Origin: Trematomus loennbergii
Lineage: Eukaryota > Chordata > Actinopteri > Perciformes > Nototheniidae
Length of the DNA stretch: 64,000 nt
Assembly (NCBI GenBank): GCA_012861695.1
Contig: JAAOOA010000156.1
Span: 496,001 to 560,000, forward strand
Reading direction: 5' to 3'
Positions 57,626 through 64,000 of the stretch are shown here, in pieces. The notes under the pieces are model-generated. The model did no database searches. It was not told where the DNA came from and saw only the letters and a program-made list of their open reading frames with translations. The stretch's first letter is position 1. Each line of letters opens with the position of its first letter. The translations under genes were made by a program, and so were the position numbers.

Positions 57626-58708
57626 CTGAAAATAGTAGAACAGAGAGTCAGACTCATACTGCGCCTGTTGAAAAACAACACCAACAAAACTGAGACAAAA
57701 TTAAGTAGTAGAGTAAACACCTCAACTAAACTGAACACGATAAGATAGGAGACTTCTACCCAAACTTGTGTTCATTTAGATTTCCCAGAAATTATTCAAC
57801 ATTAAAACTGAAACAATTACCTGACACACTCATTAGTTGATTGACAGAAAAATAACTGTTCAACTGTTCCGAGCTTTGTTGTACATTTTTTTTTTTTTGG
57901 CATGTTGGCCATATGAAAACATGTTTTTTTCCCTTGTGTTATGTTCACATTTCGCACCCTTTGGTAATGTTCAAATTGACCCGAACATATTTCAGGGTTT
58001 AAAAAAAATACAGAACTAAATTCAACATGCACAATTCTTATATATTGCCTTTAACTCATTCCTCAACAATATACAATATATGATTCGTTTTTGAAATACT
58101 CTTTGCTAGATCAAATTTAACAATGGAAGTGTCCATCGTTTTTTGTGATAAAATGTAATTTATGTTAAAAAAATACACTGTAATAAAAACTAGGTTTCAA
58201 TTGTGCTCATGCTTTTCTAGGACAATGGAAATGAAACCTTTTTTCATTAATGTTTATTATTTTTAATCTGTCATATAATAATCAAAGCTCTGAAGGAAAT
58301 AAAGAAATTTAACAGCATTGAACACAAGAACCACACATCCAAAAGTATTTGGCTGTGAAATATATAGAGATGATGAAACATCCATATCAATGACATAGAA
58401 CAGATATAAACACAAAGCAAATAAAACAATTACAGTCACTATTCATAAATACAGTATATCCGAAATATATTGATGAAGTGACCTGCAGAACATCATGTGA
58501 GTCAATGGGCAAGTCCGTTTAGGAAACACATTATGTACAGTATAGCACAGATGTACTTGTTGCAGTTGCTGCATGTAGTCTGTGTCTTGGAGTCCTTTGA
58601 GGGTCCACAGACCTCACAGCGCTTCCTCCACAGGGTGCAATCTAGAACAGTAAAATATGTATTAGTTCAGAAATTGTTTTCACCACATCTCCTAACACTG
58701 GAAAAAAA

Positions 58709-58719
58709 ACACACACACA

Positions 58720-58815
<96 letters not shown>
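58709..58815. repeat. (CA)n microsatellite
   Basis: About 107 bp of CA with one AAA interruption near the start, longer than the 69 bp tract of copy 1. Confidence 0.97.
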
Positions 58816-58822
58816 ACTTACT

Positions 58823-59065
58823 TCAGGCACTTCTTGTGGCTGGCTGTGGGGGTCCTTCAGCGGCTGGCTGTGGGGGTCTTCCAACAGCTGGCTCTGAGTC
58901 AAGTTCATCTTCCAATTGGCTGTCAAATTCTGAGTTTACCTCCACATTATCCTCATCTTCAGAAATGTCTTCCTGTTCCACTTCACCGTGTTCTTCAAAT
59001 GCATTCCACTCACTCTCATCCATTATTAGCTCCAAGGCTCTCTGAGCAGAATATCTTTTGGCCAT
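58823..59065 (-). pseudogene. PiggyBac transposase N-terminal fragment, copy 2
   Basis: Counterpart of 10266-10508, with MAKRYSAQRALELIMDESE and the acidic linker (EVEQEDISEDEDNVEVNSE). A few substitutions (Leu to Phe, Lys to Asn, Glu to Gln) separate the copies. The catalytic core is absent. Confidence 0.68.
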
Positions 59066-59298
59066 TTTGCTGGTAGATAATTGTAGTTCTGCACTATACA
59101 CTGTAATGTGAGGTTATGTCTCTGTTTAGTCCCTCCTCCGGCGTGCAGGTGCGAGGGGCACAGTGCGAGAAAATGTAAAATGTTTATACATTTCTGGAAG
59201 ATCTAAAATGTTTATAATGTTTTAGGATAGTTTTGTGTACACACTACACAGGGGAAAGATCAAGGGAAAACAGGATCAAACAGCTTCTCTAGCATACA

Positions 59299-59310
59299 AT
59301 GTGTGTGTGT

Positions 59311-59381
<71 letters not shown>

Positions 59382-59387
59382 TGTGTG

Positions 59388-59420
<33 letters not shown>

Positions 59421-59450
59421 CGTGCGTGCGTGTGTGTGTGCGTGTGTTTC
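59299..59450. repeat. (TG)n microsatellite with GTGC and GGTG interruptions
   Basis: About 150 bp of TG with GG and CGTG interruptions. It lies where copy 1 has a short TG tract and then elements A and B. Confidence 0.97.
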
Positions 59451-59700
59451 TGTGTGTTTTTCTCTGTCTGTCCTGGTATTGTATCCGGGTCAGATTGACC
59501 CGAACCTCTTATGAAGGACATAAATGCGGGTGGGCATTTTTTCATAAGTGGAAAAAAATAAAAACAATTCCACATGTCCTTCACAATAAATAAGACCCGG
59601 CCATTGAGTTTCAGGTTGAACGAAAATATCCTTATATTTTTTTTTATTCATTGAAAATGGAAATCGGGTCAATTTGACCCGAACACCACACAAGGGTTAA

Positions 59701-61330
59701 TGTATACACATCCTGCTATAGATGAAAAAAAAGATTCATGGCTTTGCTAAAAAGAACCCTCTTTCCCCTTGATGCTGTTCTGAAACACAGCGTCTGTGTT
59801 TGACCATTGCATACTACGTTGCCAATACTAGTGTGATGAGACTTTTGTTCTTGCATGAATCGAGACACTGTTCTCCTACCTCATGTTGTGATATAAAAAT
59901 ATGTTTTTTAAGCAGAAGACACTGCATCTCTAACTGTTTATCATCATTGATATTTAGTAAATTACATACCTGTAAATGCTTTTAGCTAATACCTCAGTTG
60001 TGTTTGTTTTTTCCTTCTGTTTTTGCCCTTCCCTGATTTCAGATCTTGTAAATATTCCCTGTAAAGACAATGAACTTGGATCAAATTCAAGTAAAGTTCT
60101 GTAGTGTCAAACCAGAGTTGTCTTTTGCCTTTTTGATGCACATTTCTGTCCTCCTCGTCACTTCCTTATTGACTAAAGATTCACACATTTGCACCAAATT
60201 CATATTGAAAATCATCAGCAAGCTTCTGATGTGGTTTTAACTTCAGTAGTTTTGTACATATCGTCTCTACAGCTGATAATGGAGATTTATAGTCAACAAC
60301 AGTATGGACACACTGAAGCCAGTGAGTGGCACTCAAGTTATAATAAATAAATCCCTGTCTCTTGAAATAATAATGTGTAGAATTGAAAGAGCTCAATTAA
60401 ATGAATCAGTCTCTGATCAACAGAAAACGAATTTCTTACTTCAAACAAATAACATTTTCTGGTTTCAGCCTCTCAAATATTGTTTTAGTGTCATAATTAT
60501 GCAATTAAATTGATATTTTGACTCCATGATCAATACATTAATGATAATTTGACAGAGGAATCAATAATTACAACAATATTGTATATCTGAGCGGTTTTGG
60601 AAGAAGTATGCAAATAAGTAAATGTAGCAAAATCAAAGTGTAGAAATACACTTGTAGGTATTAATAATTAAAATTAGAATATACTTAGTATATATTACAG
60701 CATACTTGTGTATTATAATTAGTGATGCATTCATATGTTCATCACTTTAATGTTGCAGCTAGTGAAGGTGGGCCTGGTTTTGAAAATCATCTTGTGATGC
60801 AATCACACCAGACTTCCTCACACATCTCCTTCTGGCGCCCTCGCTTGGACCACACCCATCTTTAAAATCAACCTTCTAATCTCATTTTAACATCTGCAAA
60901 GTTGCATGACTGCATCTTGCACAATTGCAAAATTGGAGTGACAAAATGTGTCAGCTGACAATATGGAGAGGTCCTCAAATCCTCCTCTATTCTAGTTTCC
61001 GATACAGTAGAAGCTTCCAGAAGCCCATTCTGCCACGAAACGCTAACGGACTAACTATGTGAAACAATGGCAGCATCCCACCCACACTGATTCAATAGAC
61101 ATGGACAATTCTTATTTTAACAAACAATTCATCCTTTCATTAATCACTTTATTAGCTGTTTATAAAATGCATTCAAAACATTTAGTATTCAAAATCAATT
61201 AAAGCCAGGGGCTAAGCAAAGTCTTTAGGATTCATTAATGGATATCTCGGAACAATACCATCTTGTTATTGTTATTATTATAGCCAAAGTAGTGGTCTGA
61301 CCAAACAGGTCCACATTGAGGTCTCAAGAG
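59701..61330. other. Non-coding, duplicate of 12428-14085
   Basis: No gene seen. A small local difference (insertion of TTTTGAAAATCATC near 60778) separates it from copy 1. Confidence 0.5.
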
Positions 61331-62254
61331 TTAAGTCCACATCTTCCAACACAAGACCTTTTTGTGTTTACCTGTGTGGTCAGGCTCTGTCCTCCGAAGC
61401 CAGGCTAAATGTAAATCTCCACTCACAGAAGCTGTCGGGGGCACGGCCCCCCAGCCCTGCCCCAGCTGCGAGGCGGGACAGACTGCACATAAAACCACTG
61501 CTATCAGGAGGCTGTTGAGGAAGCAGAGCCAGGCGCCGCTCAGGCCCAGGTAGGCAGGGATTCCCACAAGCAGCAGGAGGAGCACGGCCAGGATCACCAG
61601 GAACAGAGCCCATGTGTTCAGAAATATATGCAGGGTCTGGAGAACAAAACTTCTTCTGGAGAGAGCTCTACTTTGGTCTGTAGTTTGATCTTTTAAAGGA
61701 GAATGTTTTAATGTCAGGCATCCAGCATGCAACGCTGCACAGCCCAAAATCAGGAGGAGAGACGTAGCAATGTGCAGGATCTGAGAGGTGTGGAAGACCC
61801 AGCACTGGTGGATCTGGATGTGAAACACTTCCTCTATGACGGGCCTGAAGTCAGACAGCAGGAAGACGTAGAGAGCAGAGAGGATCCACAGCAGGCCGCT
61901 CACAAAGAGGCTCAACCTGCTGGAGGCCTGCCACCTCCGAGTGATGGAGAAGAAATGGTCCAAACCGGCCAGGACTACGACCGGCCACTGCAGAGCGCTG
62001 TAGACTTCTCCAAGGATCTGAACCAGCAGACACACATGGTACCGGGTCAGCTTTAAGCCCAGCAGGTGTCCCTCAGCCTGGAGGTGCAGGGCGGTGATGG
62101 AGAGGGTCAGGAGTGTGTCGGCAACAGCCAGGGACACACTGAAAACTCCCAGGAAGCTTCGGCAGATGTGTTTCCTCTGGAAGAACACCAGCGCCCAGTT
62201 GAGAAGACATTTTCCTCCCAGGCCCCGCAGGATGGAGGCGATGGGGACGTTCAT
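61331..62254 (-). CDS. gpr160: GPR160-like orphan GPCR, copy 2 (C-terminal frameshift)
   Basis: A 307-codon uninterrupted frame from Met62254. The seven hydrophobic segments are intact: TM1 GLGGKCLLNWALVFF, TM2 SVSLAVADTLLTLSI, TM3 CLLVQILGEVYSAL, then LDHFFSITRR, TM4 SGLLWILSALYVFLL, TM5 near TSLLLILGCAAL, TM6 FLVILAVLLLLLVGI and TM7 AWLCFLNSLLIAVVL. This matches vertebrate GPR160. The canonical DRY and NPxxY are replaced, as in the family. One G is missing in a G-run near 61437 (five G versus six in copy 1). The last about 30 residues are therefore read in a different frame (PTASVSGDLHLAW...) and end at 61331, while the family-like tail frame ends at 61380. It is likely a functional-type gene with a sequencing indel, or a paralogue with an altered tail. 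Confidence 0.85.
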   Translation of the reverse strand: MNVPIASILRGLGGKCLLNWALVFFQRKHICRSFLGVFSVSLAVADTLLTLSITALHLQAEGHLLGLKLTRYHVCLLVQILGEVYSALQWPVVVLAGLDHFFSITRRWQASSRLSLFVSGLLWILSALYVFLLSDFRPVIEEVFHIQIHQCWVFHTSQILHIATSLLLILGCAALHAGCLTLKHSPLKDQTTDQSRALSRRSFVLQTLHIFLNTWALFLVILAVLLLLLVGIPAYLGLSGAWLCFLNSLLIAVVLCAVCPASQLGQGWGAVPPTASVSGDLHLAWLRRTEPDHTGKHKKVLCWKMWT

Positions 62255-62592
62255 TGTGTTTTCAACCAGAGGTGCAGCAGGTACCGAGGGTCATTATGGA
62301 GGGACACTCTGCTGCTGCAGGTGGAAACATAATTTAAATGTATTACAAATCTTACACATTTCTTCTTCTAATTTCGAATCTTAAAGAACCAGTATATAGG
62401 ATTTATTCCTTTATTTCATTGGAATTTTACCAAATGATATTGTTATAGGGCAACATTAATTATAATAACAAACATATCCAAGGCATAAGAAAAAAAGGTA
62501 AAGAAAATGATAAGCATCAATTCAAAGGATATATTTAACAGATAACTAATATGTACATAATTGTCACATCTAACCTGTAATTTTTGTTAGGA

Positions 62593-62690
62593 AAGGACAT
62601 GCCTGAAAGACACAATTCAACATGTTCTCCTTCTCTGAGGGTCAAGAAGAACATCCAAGAGGAAAATAAAAAGCTGATTTTAAGACCAGA
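62593..62690 (+). pseudogene. Orphan copy of the terminal exon at 17795-17889
   Basis: After TTTTTGTTAG it reads KDMPERHNSTCSPSLRVKKN then IQEENKKL, but the copy 1 stop is lost (ATTTTAAGACC instead of ATGTTATGAG) and homology ends soon after. The preceding exon (17162-17240 in copy 1) is absent, so the fragment is stranded by the deletion. Confidence 0.45.
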
Positions 62691-62960
62691 GGCCTGTACT
62701 ACGAAGCTGGATTTTCGCTTAGCCGGCTAAATTCAGGGAAATCTCGGGCTTTCCGGTCCTACGACGCTGGTTCTCTTTTTAGCAGGCTAGATTTCCATGG
62801 TAACTTATGCTGAGCGGCAAACCTGGGGGCTATACTACGAATCAAGATTTTCGTTTAGCAAGCTAACTTCAGGGGTTTCCGGTCCTACGAAGCTGGTTCA
62901 CTTTTTAGCGGGCTAGATAACTTATTCTGAACGGCTATCCTCCGGAGCAGGATAGGTTCC
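62691..62960. repeat. Two partial tandem copies of a TACTACGAAGCTGG repeat
   Basis: Blocks at 62695-62820 and 62830-62945 share TACGA-GCTGGTTC and GATTTTCG-TTAGC. They read like two ends of a fish MITE placed head to tail. No coding sequence. Confidence 0.55.
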
Positions 62961-63615
62961 AGGATAAAAGCACTGCCTGCTGACCAATCAGAGCTCAGTG
63001 TGCGGAGTTTAAAGCGATCAATTCATATGACAGGAGGAGAAAGGAAATACAGTTTAAACTGCCGTTGCAGGAAAGACGACCGGCCAAAATCAACTGACTG
63101 TGTGAACGTGAAAATTAATAGAATATCCCCTCCCATCTTCAGAGCAATCTGACTATTATAACATTAGCGTTAAGAAAGCTTACTTAAATATCTGCCACGA
63201 CATAAGTAACCGGATCAGAGTAACATTAAGTAGGGGAGACCAGGGATAGTTGCAACACTTTTTGGGTTTTTCCCCAATAAGTAAAAAACCATTTACAATA
63301 GGATAGCCATTTTGCTATATTATACATTATCAATATGTCAGCTACTGAAACAATGTATTTAAGATGTTTTTATGAAATAAGTACAGGTTGGAAAATGTAT
63401 TTTAAAAAAAAACTCAACTGTTACAACTGTCCTTGTGTACAGGGACAGTTGTAGCACATGCCAGGCACGGTTGTAACATGTTAATAACGGTTACCTTTTT
63501 CACACTACATGACAAAAATAGGGAAAGCAGTCAAATTCTAAGGCAACAAGATTGTAATGGGGTTTCACACATCCTCCAACAAACAATGAACAGAACTTAA
63601 AACAGAACACCAGAA
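62961..63615. other. Non-coding interior of a pogo-like element
   Basis: The possible left terminus is near 63233 (GGGGAGACCAGGGATAGTTG), followed by repeated GTTGTAACA/GTTGCAACA motifs at 63249-63480, a pattern common in the ends of fish pogo-like elements. The right terminus lies beyond the window. Confidence 0.5.
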
Positions 63616-63980
63616 TTAATCAGATTCACAGTTGTGGCAGGTGTAAAAGGCACTTCCATCTGTGCAGTCCTTGTGTGCCCAGGCTTTACAGGAGCAACAC
63701 TGCAGCCAGATCTCCTTGGACCTGGAGTAGCTCTCCAGGCACACGCAGTATTGGGCCTCATCTTCATCAGATGAGTCCTGTATCTTCTGCTTCTTGTTGG
63801 GTTTGTCTGACTCTCCAACCTCAGCCTCTTCTTATGGAACCGGTACAGGGTGACATGGCATATATCCAGGGACTTTGCCACTTCCCTGAATGATTTGCCC
63901 TCCTGAACTTAATTTGAGCCCATATGCAGCAGAGCAAGTGGCACTCCCCTGTTTGTCTTCCTCTTTCTGACATTTGACAT
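63616..63980 (-). pseudogene. Collapsed pogo-like transposase: HTH joined to PHD-like finger
   Basis: The start MSNVRKRKTNRGVPLALL resembles pogo-type transposase N-termini. An in-frame TAA follows, then the helix-turn-helix GKSFREVAKSLDICHVTLYR. After about 12 codons a one-base shift leads into KPNKKQKIQDSSDEDEAQYC. A Cys4-His-Cys3 PHD-like finger follows (CVC, CCSC, WAHKDC, CHNC), ending in a stop at 63618-63616. The DDE catalytic domain that should lie between HTH and finger is deleted. The product would be non-functional; the remnant shows internal deletion typical of non-autonomous elements. Confidence 0.7.
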
Positions 63981-64000
63981 ACTGTAAACACACACACACA

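Larger units (their letters stand above)
57931..59696 (-). mobile_element. Internally deleted piggyBac-like element, copy 2
   Basis: Same termini as 9383-12423, with intact TTAA at 59697-59700. It keeps the N-terminal (58823-59065) and shortened C-terminal transposase remnants and has long CA and TG tracts. It lacks elements A and B of copy 1; at that site it has a TG microsatellite. Confidence 0.82.
49007..62690. repeat. Segmental duplication, copy 2
   Basis: Collinear with copy 1 from its first base. Homology on the left probably continues into the Glu/Lys-rich gene, but this cannot be checked because copy 1 is cut by the window. Features only here: the 52953-55033 insertion and the junction at about 62575, where the equivalent of 15271 joins the equivalent of 17780. 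Homology ends near 62690 inside AAGACCAG. Confidence 0.93.

Overview
The window is teleost fish genomic DNA. It has spliced genes with fish-sized introns, including one of 86 bp. It also has a GPR160-type receptor, a SLAM/CD48-like immunoglobulin receptor, a chromodomain Ty3/gypsy element of the sushi type, piggyBac- and pogo-like DNA transposons, many TTAA-flanked MITEs, tRNA-derived SINEs and long CA/TG microsatellites. Nothing looks bacterial, plasmid or phage.

The main architecture is a large direct segmental duplication. Copy 1 covers 1 to about 15271, plus a short piece near 17780-17890, and runs off the left edge. Copy 2 covers 49007 to about 62690. Both carry, in the same order, a CTCAGAGACA minisatellite, several MITEs, a ZEB-like two-finger exon (minus), an internally deleted piggyBac element and a GPR160-like gene (minus). 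Sequence identity is high, but the copies differ by whole insertions. Copy 1 alone has 5206-6508 nested in a larger element, 7285-7665 and 10730-12176. Copy 2 alone has a 2.08 kb block at 52953-55033, and it lacks about 2.5 kb between the positions matching 15271 and 17780. Each GPR160 copy carries its own single-base frameshift. Real paralogues and uncollapsed haplotypes are both possible.

Between the copies, 16-24.5 kb holds two orphan coding exons and a roughly 2.07 kb unit repeated about 2.5 times, each full unit with one TIR element nested in another. From 24755 to 34142 lies a six-exon SLAM-family-like receptor (signal peptide, V-like, C2-like, TM, two cytoplasmic exons; predicted 286 aa). 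Its third intron holds a 1.16 kb TTAA element and a 5.8 kb antisense gypsy element. The gypsy 5-bp target duplication (GATAG) lies across the splice acceptor of the transmembrane exon. Another possible tail exon at 35145-35324 carries tyrosine motifs separated by an in-frame TGA.

From 35.8 to 46.6 kb there is a degenerate copy of the receptor 5' flank, MITEs, a truncated LTR, a SINE, and an unrecognised minus-strand gene of at least three exons (41080-41974). At 46623-48866 (minus) lies an unrecognised Glu/Lys-rich internally repeated protein gene with an 86 bp intron and two apparent frameshifts. The right edge (63616-63980) holds a collapsed pogo-like transposase remnant, with a helix-turn-helix joined to a PHD-like finger.

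Functionally this is a repeat-dense, duplicating neighbourhood with an immune-type receptor and an orphan GPCR. I see no operon-like or cooperative gene system.
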